A program made the translations under genes and the position numbers. A stretch of 64,000 nucleotides of DNA from Oegoconia quadripuncta (lineage: Eukaryota > Arthropoda > Insecta > Lepidoptera > Autostichidae), in assembly GCA_949316235.1 (NCBI GenBank), contig OX438758.1, forward strand, positions 1,213,772 to 1,277,771, read 5' to 3'. Below are positions 43,157 through 53,003 of this stretch, in pieces. Under the pieces are notes generated by a model. That model was not told the origin of the DNA. It did no database searches and saw nothing but the letters and a program-made list of their open reading frames with translations. How positions within the stretch are numbered: position 1 is the stretch's first letter; each line of letters opens with the position of its first letter.

Positions 43157-44820
43157 TTACTCTACTTTGTAATCTTTCTTTGTATTGAAAAACGGCATAA
43201 TTTGGCATGAATCCAGCTTATTTCTGATCCATCCCTCCCTTCTTATTGGACCACAGACTGCTGAGCAAGATTCTGTAACCAGTTTTATACATCTTTCGGT
43301 CGCTTGTGTGTGACATGGCATATCACAGAAGACAGCTAAAATTTTGGTGGCCATAATACTTTCATCTACCAAAGCCTCTAAAATTACTTCAGTGGGGATC
43401 ATTTTAGTTAGAGGTGGTTCCGTAGTATTTTCCCATTGTATGAGATCAATATAATCTTGGGCTTGAAAGTTAAACTGCGGTAATTTAAACACTCGCAATG
43501 GAATAAAGCCAATAGATCGCTCACGAATCTTCAAAATTCTTCTGAGAGCAAGTTCTTTGATGTGCTTTCGCTGATCCGCTAACATTGCAATCAATATATT
43601 TTCACAATGGCCAAAAAACCCATTGCGTCTTATCACAGGATATATCACCCGCTTGAAACTATCTGGCAGATATCGAGACAGCATCACTGTATCTATCAGA
43701 TGTTTTGCACCTGAAATGCAATGCGGCTTAGTTTTGATACGAAACCACATAGGAGCGTAGACTTTAATTACGAACTCCGTCAATGTTTTCAAGTTTTCGG
43801 AAGGGTTTTCGGTCGCAACGTACAGACAAAGAATGCTATTGGCCGTAGTAAGCCATCTTGAATGACATATTTTGCCAGGTTTACGTTTGGCCAATCTTTC
43901 GTCACACTGGCCTTTATTTATTGCCTGACACATTTCGAAAAGGTATAATTGGTATGTACTCAGATCGTCTCGGCTCTTTGTTATGCCTGGCAAACAACAT
44001 GTAATGGCACGGAATGATTTCACTGGAAGGTACTCGCAATTGTTAAGCGCCTTTCCTATTGGACCATTAAAACTTTTTGGTCCCGTGGTAGTGCCGTCTA
44101 AATGTCCAAAAAGATGACGTAGAGTCAGTTCATTTGCATGCAGCTGACACACCAGCCATTGTAGTGGACGTTGTAATTTGCTTTCAAGCAGTTTTATTAT
44201 TCCAGCTTTGTTACCAGTGTTCACAGCGGTTCCGTCACATCCGATGGCTACGACGTTTGTCAAACTGATCGACTTTCGCACAAGAAACTGAAACAGTTTA
44301 TCAGATATTGTTCTAGCATTTCCAGACTGTACCAATACGTGACCCATGTATTCGGACCCCGGTTCTTTCAAAACAGTTATATGTTCTTCAAGTATGACTC
44401 TCCTTCTGTTATCTTCTTGAACTAAAGTCTTGTCCTTCCTACCATCAAACGAAATAGCAAAATAATCTTTAAAGTCATGGCTACTTTTTTCTATTAACGT
44501 TGTTCTTGTCTTCGATCGCACTCGACGGATTTTTGACCGATCGACAACATTATTGGTATCTTTATTTGTGATTAAACCAATATCTTGGAGCGTGGCAGAG
44601 ACTATCGCAGCTCCAGCTCTATCAGAGACACCAAAACGATCCAACGTTCTTGCAACTGTCTCATACGATGTTCCTGGTAGCACAGGGAGACCTACAGTGG
44701 GCACAGACGATGTCGACGGCATATCATCGATGGTTTCACAACTTGTGCTAGTAGTTGTCACAGCAGATGACCTCGGTCGTTCAATCCTAGGTGTTTCAAT
44801 TGTCTTTCGTTTCTTCTAAT
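43157..44820 (-). pseudogene. hAT-like transposase, main part (frameshifted from its N-terminus)
   Basis: The frame opens after a TAG near 44817 and runs to 43157 (534 residues from 44761, no in-frame ATG at its left end). It carries FAISFDGRKDKT (about residue 105), VVAIGCDGTAVNTG (175), CQLHANELTLRHLF (205) and CHSRWLTTAN (302). This matches the hAT layout of D, D, C-x2-H and a T/S-R-W box; the late catalytic Glu is not assigned. No BED finger or typical hATC signature is evident, so it is a divergent member. The family seems widespread in insects as unnamed proteins, which is recollection, not a search. One indel separates it from the N-terminal frame. Confidence 0.8.
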
Positions 44821-45324
44821 AATCTTTTTAGTAGTTACTAAATCGACTGAACTAATCATCATTCTTCTTTCCCGTCTTTGATCGGTCAGAAAATTTCTTT
44901 CTTGAACCGGTATTTTCCGATCTTTTTCACAGGAACATGAAGCAAATATTAAGCACTTGCAAGTAGCAATGTCAAATAACTTTTTACTGTCGTTTTTGAA
45001 TTCTTCTATCTTACGAATATAGCTTTCACTGTCTTTTCTTCCTTGGTACGGTTTTAAAAGCGAACGATATTTGTCGTGAAACGTTCTTATTCGAGCTGTT
45101 ATTGTGCGATGCTCTATTATAGGAATAGAGGCTTTCCTCCAAATACTTTCAATTTCAGTAGCTACTATTGCTGACGTATTTTTGACTAGATCTTGACGTT
45201 GATGAGTACTTTGAGTAAGAAATAAGAAGTACCTTATCACATCTTCGTAAGTAGGCAGCATATTCTTAGGCATTTCCCTTCCTGAGTCAAATATAGGGCA
45301 CTTATTTCCACTGCGTAAACTCAT
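44758..45324 (-). pseudogene. hAT-like transposase, N-terminal frame
   Basis: The first in-frame ATG is at 45324. 188 residues are basic and helical, with a Cys cluster (CKCLIFASCSCEKD) that might bind metal. Its last sensible residues (DLVTTKKIIRR) should run into KRKTIETPRIERPRSS of the downstream frame; a one-base indel in an AGAAGAAACG stretch near 44815 diverts it to a stop at 44758. A short intron there is less likely because no GT-AG pair is obvious. Confidence 0.75.
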
Positions 45325-46062
45325 TGTCAAAAGACGCGCGAAATAAGCAAAATAGTTGTAAGCGAAAGTGACGACCAGTTAGCAATAAGGAAGTGCACTA
45401 AAACAATAAAATGACACTCTAGCTAGGCCAAGGTTATTCCTCCCGCCCCTCAACCCGCAAACGAATGGGAGTAAAGTTCACGCGCGAATCGTAATTCGCG
45501 CCAAAATGGTGACATTCAAATTTAGGTTTTTAAAGCTTATTTTAATTAAATTAGGCATTTACAATATATATTTTTATTCTTGGGTATATTAAACACTTAT
45601 TTGAACTTAAAACCTTAAGAAATGTTAACTATTTTGCTTTGTAATGACCTTCGGAAAAATTGAAGATTTTTAATTTTTTTTCAAAAGTCGATGTCCTTGG
45701 GGCACTACTTCTAATGGATTGATTTTAATAATATTTGGTATATAAAATGTTTAAGTGTATTGGCAACTTTTAGTAACCCCGCGAAAGAGGAATTGCAATA
45801 AATTTTTTTTTCCATACGCTCCAACCTAATCTACATCCCCTGTGTATATTCGCTGTGGTCTTCGCCTACCAACACTACCATCGACATTCGCATTGTATAT
45901 CTCTTACAGTAGTCTTCTTTCATTCATCCTCTCCACATGTCCAAACCATCTCAGCAAACCTTTTTCGATCTTTGTCACTACTAATATAATAAACTTGTTT
46001 TCATTCTTAGTGCACATCATCACTTTGACATTAATTAACTAAAAACTTTTAATAAAACTCAC

Positions 46063-46788
46063 CTTGCTGCTCCGCTTCATTTACTGTATTATTATCACAC
46101 AAAATGGAACCTTGCTGCTCTGGTTCATTCGCTGCATCATCGTCCATCAAAGTAGAACCTTGTTGCTCTGATTCATTCATCGTAGCCTCCTCATTAAAAA
46201 TGGAGCCTTGCTGCTCTGGTTCTTTTACCGCATCATCTTCATTCAAATTGGAACCCTGTGCTCTGGTTCATTCGCCGCATCATCGTCATTTAAAATGGAT
46301 GGTGAACATTGATCTGGTAGGACCAGGATGTTGATCAAGTACATTAATAATGCAAATTATGCTTTGCTAACTAATATTCGATTACAATAATAATAATATG
46401 CATACCACAGTAATATGTGTCCTTTTCATAATTTCTAGGTAATGGCACTGACTCGTGATTAGTTTTAGATCCAGCTGATGTTTTGTCATCTAAAATACTG
46501 TCGTCGTAAGCTGCTTTTGTTGCGACAAGTGCTAGATGAATTTTGTTGCAGTTGTTTATCAACTTTATCGCAGGAGGAGATTGGAACATCAGAATCTAAA
46601 CAAAAAAAAATGGTCACTGGAATAGGTCCAAATTTGAAAAATATTGAAGCTAGACAAAGTTTTTTATCTTACCTTTCTCCAGTTTTAGCGCTGCTTCAAT
46701 ATTCTCACAATTCTTTTTGGTAGTCAATTGTTTGGAACAAGCCAATAACACCATCTTTTTACCACGACCTTGCATTTTATCCATATCT
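46063..46788 (-). pseudogene. Decayed three-exon gene start with acidic EPEQQGS repeat
   Basis: Exons 46673-46788 (ATG at 46784), 46406-46595 and 46063-46313 all have GT-AG borders. Exon 1 reads MDKMQGRGKKMVLLACSKQL. Exon 2 begins DSDVPISSCDKVDKQLQQNS and ends PLPRNYEKDTYYC. Exon 3 has five 17-18 residue units around (E)PEQQGS(I/T) with acidic DDDAAN/NEDDAV spacers. Exon 2 needs one base less and exon 3 one base more for the splice phases to agree, so two single-base indels have broken the frame. The gene continues leftward, where the hAT element now lies. Function unknown; the N-terminus resembles transposon-linked insect proteins. Confidence 0.6.
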
Positions 46789-46944
46789 AAGACGAAATAT
46801 AAAAATAATTATAATATGATTTTAACTAACAATTGCGGAAGCAAAGATGTAATTACATTATGGTCATTGTTGTTACAAAATAAAATATACAAGTATACTT
46901 ATCAAATTGGAGAAACAATGTCACTTTGTAATTTAGTCCGTTGA

Positions 46945-47250
46945 TGTTCCTAGCGGCTCCTACTCTGGCGGGTGGCCGGTGGCCGCGCACAACTGACCAA
47001 TCAGGCGTTGTTTCTCCCCGTGCTGCCTCATTTCACACCATAACGGTAACGACACTTGCGCCCTCACACGAAAACATTAAGAACTAAGCGAGTGACATTC
47101 TCGCACCAGGTGCAGGGGTGCACTACGCAACTTTTTGAATACTTAAGTCATTTTTGCACAAGTGACACTATTGCACCGGGGGTGCGATATTTTGATTATA
47201 ACCCAACAACAACAGGTAACAATTTTTTGCTATCCAACTTTTACTAAAAA
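46945..47250 (-). promoter_or_regulatory. GC-rich upstream region of the decayed gene
   Basis: GGCGGGTGGCCGGTGGCCGC and CCAATCAGGCG (a CCAAT-type motif) lie 160-250 bp upstream of the exon 1 ATG. GC content is far above the surroundings. Promoter role is inference. Confidence 0.35.
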
Positions 47251-47860
47251 CAAATACACCTTGGACGTTTGACCGACAGACCAAATGAAAGAGACCAAAT
47301 GTGTTTCATCATTGAAAAAACACGCTCCAAAGGTGATTGGACGTTCCTGGTAAGGCACAAAATGTATTGGGGCAATTTATCCAGATTAGGTTCATCAATG
47401 TGCTACTCCTGAAAATGTTTAAATAGTTGGAGCCATTTGTCAATTTGGAGCGTCGTTGAACTCCACTCTTCATTAGGTGACGCAAAAATGTTTTAGCAAG
47501 CGACACCTCGTCAAAAAGATTATCAATATTAATTTTTTAACGATCATTTGAACCGTGTATTCAGTTAATATTTTCAGCAGATCGGTCAATTTCATGCAAT
47601 GCTTCGTCTGTAAAATGCGGTCACTTCTGTCAGAAATACATTAACGTCTCGGCTATATCAAGTTTTCGCAACAACTGTTTTGCTCCTTGCGAGACGAAGT
47701 TGCTATCCATCCTTTCCTGAAGATTATATTTCAATCATCTTGACTCCAAAATAATATCTGTTGCTCTTGTCTTATTTTTTTTCCATGATTAACAGTCTTG
47801 TTAAAATAAATTGACCATGGACATACCAAAAATATAATTCACCTGTATCACTTTATATCC
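47250..47860. other. No recognisable gene
   Basis: A 65-codon minus frame (47309-47506) has no family I know. The remainder is plain AT-rich sequence. Confidence 0.5.
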
Positions 47861-47864
47861 TTTA

Positions 47865-48175
47865 GATATACACACAGCGCCATCTAGTTCCACAGTAAGC
47901 AACTATATGCTTGTGTTGTGGATACCAGATGGTTGATATACTACATAAATCTATTTTTTTTTGTAAATAAATACTTATTATAAATGAAAACATCCATAAC
48001 TCGGGTACACATGTCCGTATTCATCACACAAACATATGCCCCTAGCGGGATTCGAACCCGCAACCTTTTGGTATAGTGGTCAGAGTTGCTAACCATTACA
48101 CCAAACAGGTCGTCAAAACACCAAACAGTGCGAGACGTCATCCATGAAGTCATATTTAAATTGCAAAATGAATTC
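47865..48175 (-). repeat. tRNA-derived SINE, copy 5, with 5' extension
   Basis: Reverse of the copy at 11528-11850, almost identical, including the 60-bp extension ending ATTTAAATTGCAAAATGAA. The non-LTR element's ORF1 remnant begins inside this extension. Confidence 0.9.
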
Positions 48176-48527
48176 TTTAAAAAATGTTAATAAGGTTTTA
48201 TTTTTCGCATTTCCCTTTAGCCAAAGTTTAACGAAAACAGAAAATGACATTAGACACAATTTAAATTTGACATTACATACTTTGATATGTCGTCATGAAA
48301 ATAAATTTCATATATTTGATACTAATAAATTTATTAATTCTAAATATTTTTATGTGACAGAAGATAACTATTATCTTCCTAAATATTTTAGGAGACAATT
48401 AGCAAGTATGCTATGTTATTTTATTTTAAATTCAGTCATATTAGTGACTGATCCAACGACTGCCTCTATTGGGCAGCCAATAACTATTAATAAAACCTTG
48501 GAAATTATTCCAAATAATTTAAATTAA
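48144..48527 (+). CDS. ORF1 C-terminal remnant of the non-LTR element
   Basis: 127 codons from the first ATG, with no zinc knuckle seen. Segments such as HENKFHIFDTNKFINSKYFY and YLPKYFRRQLASMLCYFILN are unfamiliar. The stop at 48525 overlaps the opening of the ORF2 frame (about 48518), so ORF2 translation probably couples to it. It may be only the end of ORF1, the start being lost at the SINE border. Confidence 0.5.
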   Translation: MKSYLNCKMNSLKNVNKVLFFAFPFSQSLTKTENDIRHNLNLTLHTLICRHENKFHIFDTNKFINSKYFYVTEDNYYLPKYFRRQLASMLCYFILNSVILVTDPTTASIGQPITINKTLEIIPNNLN

Positions 48528-48679
48528 AGTATAAGACAACAGAGATTACCTCTGGCAGTATTAAACATACAGTTATAAAAAATAGGGGTACGAGTATTGT
48601 CACTCCCCAAAACAAGTCAGGACAAATATGTTATAAAAATCAGAAATTTATTAATCTGGTACACCAAAATATTCAGGGT

Positions 48680-51478
48680 ATGAGTGGCAAGGAGTTAGAG
48701 GTGGAGCTGTTCATGGGCTGCACTGGAACTGATATATTGTGCATAACGGAACATTGGTATAAACAATGTGAGCTCATGTTCGGCTTCAAGGAGTACCAGA
48801 TTGCAAGCTCGTTCAGCAGGACGAAAGCAATTCGAGGCGGTAGTCTTATTTTAATTCGTAACAATATTAAATTTAAAGAGCGTCTCGATATTGTAAACCT
48901 TTCTGTTGAGCGAACTATTGAAATAGCCTGTGTAGACCTTGCTCGGCTTACTGTATTAAGCGTATACAGACCCCCTTCTTCATCGTATGAATTATTTGAA
49001 AAAATTATGGATGAAATACTCTGTAAAATTAGTAATTCAAATAAATACATTGTGGTTTGCGGAGATTTTAATATAAATATATTGGAGGATAGCAGTCAAA
49101 GTAGAAGGCTTAAATCTTTATTCACTTGCTATAACCTTGTTAATCTTTTTTCAGTGCCGACTAGAATTACCTCTACATCAGCTACCTCCATTGATAATAT
49201 TTTTTCAAATTTACAGCCCAGTGATAAATCTATTTTAAATAAATTAAGTTCAGATCACTGTGGTCAGTTAGCCATTTTTAATATAGCAGTTGAAAAGACA
49301 CTGAAAAGAGATTTCACGTATGTGCCTGTAACTGATGCACGGCTTGATCAATATAAGAGTAATGTGACGGCGAAACTGGATTATCTACCGTTCTGTGACG
49401 ATCCAAATATATTATATAAATCAGTCTTTGAAATGTTGAAAACTGAAAGTAATAATGTTTTTGTAACAAAAACAATTAAAATCAATAATTCCCTCGTTTT
49501 CAGTGATTGGGCGACGGTTGGAATCCATAAAAGTAGGAATAAGTTATATGATCTTTATGAAGAAAGGACATATAACAAGAGCGAAAGTTTTAGTGAATAT
49601 GTTAAACAATATTCGAAAACATTCAAGCGGGTCTGTGCTACAGCAAAAGCAAAGTTTATAAATAACAAAATAAAAAATAGTGCAGACGTAGTAAAGACTA
49701 CTTGGAAAATTATAAATAGCGAAACTGGAAAAGTCAAGCCTTGCAACACCGATATTAGACTAAAAATTAACGATCAAATTTTAATAACACATTTAGAAGT
49801 TGCAGAAGCTTTTGAAAAATTTTTCACCAACATTCCAATTTCGACTACAAATTCTCTTAATTCATGTCCCACACTCGCTGAATCGCTACTTAGACAAAAT
49901 GTGGGGATTTGTAATTCTCATTTTAAATTTCATCATATAAGTCCTGTAGACATTATAAAAGCATTTAGATCTCTAGACAAGAAAAAGACTGTCGACCTTT
50001 ACGGTTTATCAGTAAAAATTATTAGCGCCATAATTGATTGTGTGTCACCACACTTAGCTTGTATTTTTAATAAATGTATTGATGATGGCATATTTCCTGA
50101 TTTGATGAAACACAGTAAAGTTATACCTTTATTTAAAGCCGGTAGTAGAACAGACCCCTCTAATTTTAGACCTATATCAATACTACCGACTCTCAGTAAA
50201 ATCTTTGAAAAAATTATATTAATTCAGTTATCGGCTTATTTTTATAGTAACGATTTTATGTCGCATAAACAATTCGGTTTTACTAGGGGCCGCTCGACAA
50301 CCGACGCAGGTGTCGAGCTCTTACAACATATTTTTGAAGCTTGGGAAGATTCTCGGGATGCAATAGGAGTGTTCTGCGACTTGTCCAAGGCATTTGATTG
50401 CGTTAATCATGACATCTTAATCAGGAAATTACGTCATTATGGTGTAACAGGCCGTGCTATTGACCTTTTGAATTCTTATATGAGTGGCAGAGTTCAGAGG
50501 GTTAGTATCAGTGGCAACACATCGTCAGGGTCCACAGTCTGCATGGGCGTCCCGCAGGGTTCCATACTCGGGCCATTTTTATTTTTGGTCTATATAAATG
50601 ACTTGCCTAACCTTGTAAAGGATAATAAACATGAAATAGTATTGTTTGCAGATGATACCTCCGTATTATTTAAAGTAAATAGACAAAAATTAAGCTATGA
50701 CGATGTGAACAATGCTATTTCTGAAATAGTAGAATGGTTTACGGCAAATAATTTGTTACTTAATGAGAAAAAAACTAAATGTGTGAAATTTGTACTACCC
50801 AATGTCAGAGCGGTGCCCACAAATATAATGATAAAAAATGCCACTTTAGATCTCGTAGATTCTACTGTATTTTTGGGCATTACTTTAGACGCCAAAATGC
50901 AATGGGGTCCTCATATACATAAATTGGCGAAAAGGCTCAGCTCTGCAGCGTACGCAGTCAAAAAAATTCGACAAATGTCAGACGTAAATACTGCTAGATT
51001 AGTATATTTTAGTTATTTCCACAGCTTGATGTCTTACGGTATCTTACTGTGGGGAAATGCCGCGGATATAAATACAATCTTTGTTTTACAAAAACGAGCC
51101 GTTCGCGCAATTTATCAATTGAAACCTGCAGTGTCACTTGGAGATAGGTTTAAAGTGTATAACATTCTAACCTTTTCGTCACAGTACATTTTTGAAAATC
51201 TAATGTATGTCAAAAAAAATATAGCATCATTTAGGAAAAATAGTGATAAACATGATGTCAATACAAGAAATAAAGATAAACTTGCAGGTCACATAAGTCG
51301 CCTCCGCAAAGTCAGTAATTCATTCAAAGGGTTATGTATACGCTTTTTCAATAAGGTCCCAGTTGATATACAAAATCTTCCACTTGATAAATTTAAAGAT
51401 ACTATAAAACAGAAACTTATTAACAAAGCATATTATAAAATATCAGACTATTTAGATGATAATCATCCCTGGACATAA
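48680..51478 (+). CDS. Endonuclease-reverse transcriptase (ORF2) of a non-LTR retrotransposon
   Basis: 932 residues from the ATG; the frame is open upstream to about 48518 and includes LVHQNIQG just before the ATG, so the real start may be earlier. The AP-endonuclease domain (1-210) has LCITEHW, YRPPSS, VCGDFNINI, SIDNIF and SSDHCG. RT follows: KVIPLFKAGSRTDPSNFRPI, FGFTRGRSTTD, FCDLSKAFDCVNHDIL, GVPQGSILGPFLFLVYINDL, the catalytic VLFADDTSVLF and FLGITLD. It ends [13 protein letters not shown]. It nicks target DNA and copies its own RNA there. No stop or frameshift is visible and the catalytic residues are kept, so ORF2 could be functional. Confidence 0.95.
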   Translation: MSGKELEVELFMGCTGTDILCITEHWYKQCELMFGFKEYQIASSFSRTKAIRGGSLILIRNNIKFKERLDIVNLSVERTIEIACVDLARLTVLSVYRPPSSSYELFEKIMDEILCKISNSNKYIVVCGDFNINILEDSSQSRRLKSLFTCYNLVNLFSVPTRITSTSATSIDNIFSNLQPSDKSILNKLSSDHCGQLAIFNIAVEKTLKRDFTYVPVTDARLDQYKSNVTAKLDYLPFCDDPNILYKSVFEMLKTESNNVFVTKTIKINNSLVFSDWATVGIHKSRNKLYDLYEERTYNKSESFSEYVKQYSKTFKRVCATAKAKFINNKIKNSADVVKTTWKIINSETGKVKPCNTDIRLKINDQILITHLEVAEAFEKFFTNIPISTTNSLNSCPTLAESLLRQNVGICNSHFKFHHISPVDIIKAFRSLDKKKTVDLYGLSVKIISAIIDCVSPHLACIFNKCIDDGIFPDLMKHSKVIPLFKAGSRTDPSNFRPISILPTLSKIFEKIILIQLSAYFYSNDFMSHKQFGFTRGRSTTDAGVELLQHIFEAWEDSRDAIGVFCDLSKAFDCVNHDILIRKLRHYGVTGRAIDLLNSYMSGRVQRVSISGNTSSGSTVCMGVPQGSILGPFLFLVYINDLPNLVKDNKHEIVLFADDTSVLFKVNRQKLSYDDVNNAISEIVEWFTANNLLLNEKKTKCVKFVLPNVRAVPTNIMIKNATLDLVDSTVFLGITLDAKMQWGPHIHKLAKRLSSAAYAVKKIRQMSDVNTARLVYFSYFHSLMSYGILLWGNAADINTIFVLQKRAVRAIYQLKPAVSLGDRFKVYNILTFSSQYIFENLMYVKKNIASFRKNSDKHDVNTRNKDKLAGHISRLRKVSNSFKGLCIRFFNKVPVDIQNLPLDKFKDTIKQKLINKAYYKISDYLDDNHPWT

Positions 51479-51726
51479 TGAGATTGTTCGCATGCCAGGC
51501 TATTTCACGATTAATAATGATTTATAAAAACCTTCTTGTAATATAAAAACCTTTATGTAAAATCAAAACCTGATTTTAAAAGAGCAACCCTTCGAGTTTC
51601 TTGCTTGTTCTTCTCAGGGGAAAATTGCATTTTGAACAAGCAGTAGCTTAAAAAATGTAAAATTGACTATTTTAAGTGTACTCTGTGTACCTACAAAATA
51701 AAGCAACTTTGACTTTGACTTTGACA

Positions 51727-51824
51727 TTATAAATGAAAACATCCATAACTCGGGTACACATGTCCGTATTCATCACACAAACATATGCCCCTAGCGGGAT
51801 TCGAACCCGCAACCTTTTGGTATA
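51727..51824 (-). repeat. SINE copy 6, left half (split by a DNA transposon)
   Basis: ATAAATGAAAACATCCATAA through CCTTTTGGTATA matches the other SINEs and breaks exactly at GGTATA. It resumes at 56511 with TATAGTGGTCAGAGTTGC. Confidence 0.95.
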
Positions 51825-53003
51825 CTGCCGTACATTGTTTAAAATACGGTTAAACCCATAAAGTAGTTTCAGAGATATCGGACAAAAACCTGCGAAATGA
51901 TGTCTCTTCCAAACGAATAAAGATATAAAAATCTTTCTAAGAGACAAATGTCACTGGTTTATCAACGATTTTTTTTTGGGGTATGAAAACTGAAAACATC
52001 TTTCAGTCTTACAATAAAACAGATATTTGTAATTAAGCTTAGCATTTCTTCCCAGTTTAGTAATTAAATACTGCATAATAATAGGGCTAACCCTACTCTA
52101 ACGGTATTATAACGTAGTAATTGCTTTAGAATTGTACTACTAAAAATTTTATTTAAAGTTATCAAAAAATACGTCATTACAATACGGCTAAGCTGCATAA
52201 CTATGATATAATCAAGTAATGACTGTAAAATTAAGGTTTAGCCCCTTGGTTTATAAACAAGTTAAGGCACTTAGTGATCATTATAATCAAGTAATTGTGT
52301 AATAATATATTAAGCGGCGTCAAGTTAAACGGTATTGCTTACTTAAAACAAGGCTACTCATACTTCGCTCGCGGTTAGCCGTTTTATAGATAAGCAATGA
52401 CTTACAATTATTCGAGAAAAAAAAAGAAAACAAGCAAGCAAATTAAACAAATTATTTATTAATCATTTATTTCAAACAATTTTAAATGGTTATCAATAAC
52501 ATAAATAATTATTTTTGACATTTGGGCTTAGTAATATTCATAATTAAATCACAATATTATCTTAATATCAAAACATTCTCTAACTTAAAACCCTGGAGTG
52601 AAAAGTGTCTTAAGATAATAAAAAAATATAACCATCTATCTCACTAGCTGCAGTTGTCATAAAACAACCTGCTATAACAATTTTCTTCAGTCTTAAGACT
52701 ATTATATAGCTTTCTAAATTTTACAATATAATCAGTCTTTAACTAAAAAATTATCACAATCATGTAATCAACTGAGTCCTCTATATAGAATTAAATCTAA
52801 TAGGGGTCCCTATTAGGTTTAATATGTAATATAATTAATAATTAGTAATAAATATATAATTATTAATAATAAAGACTAAATAATTTAATATATAATATAA
52901 TTATTTAGTCTTATGGCACTAAGTAATATATACATTTAAGTAGTTATATTAAAATAAAAAAAGAATTGTAGGTACTTGGGTATTTAAAATGGCTTTCTTA
53001 GGT

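Larger units (their letters stand above)
42839..45828 (-). mobile_element. hAT-like DNA transposon (2990 bp) with 8-bp target duplication
   Basis: The ends TAGGGTGGAGCGTTTTCTTT (left) and, inverted, TAGGTTGGAGCGTATGGAAA (right) are imperfect terminal inverted repeats. ATCTACAT flanks both sides (42831-42838 and 45829-45836). An 8-bp duplication and a TAGGG start are hAT hallmarks. It encodes a two-frame transposase on the minus strand. Confidence 0.9.
48128..51726 (+). mobile_element. CR1/Jockey-like non-LTR retrotransposon, near full length
   Basis: ORF1 remnant (48144-48527), an intact endonuclease-RT ORF2, and a 3' UTR with AATAAA ending in the (CTTTGA)n tail at 51701-51726. The left boundary is uncertain because it meets a SINE extension. 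Truncated relatives occur at 11013, 13950, 32925 and 36040. Its tail runs directly into a SINE at 51727. Confidence 0.85.
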
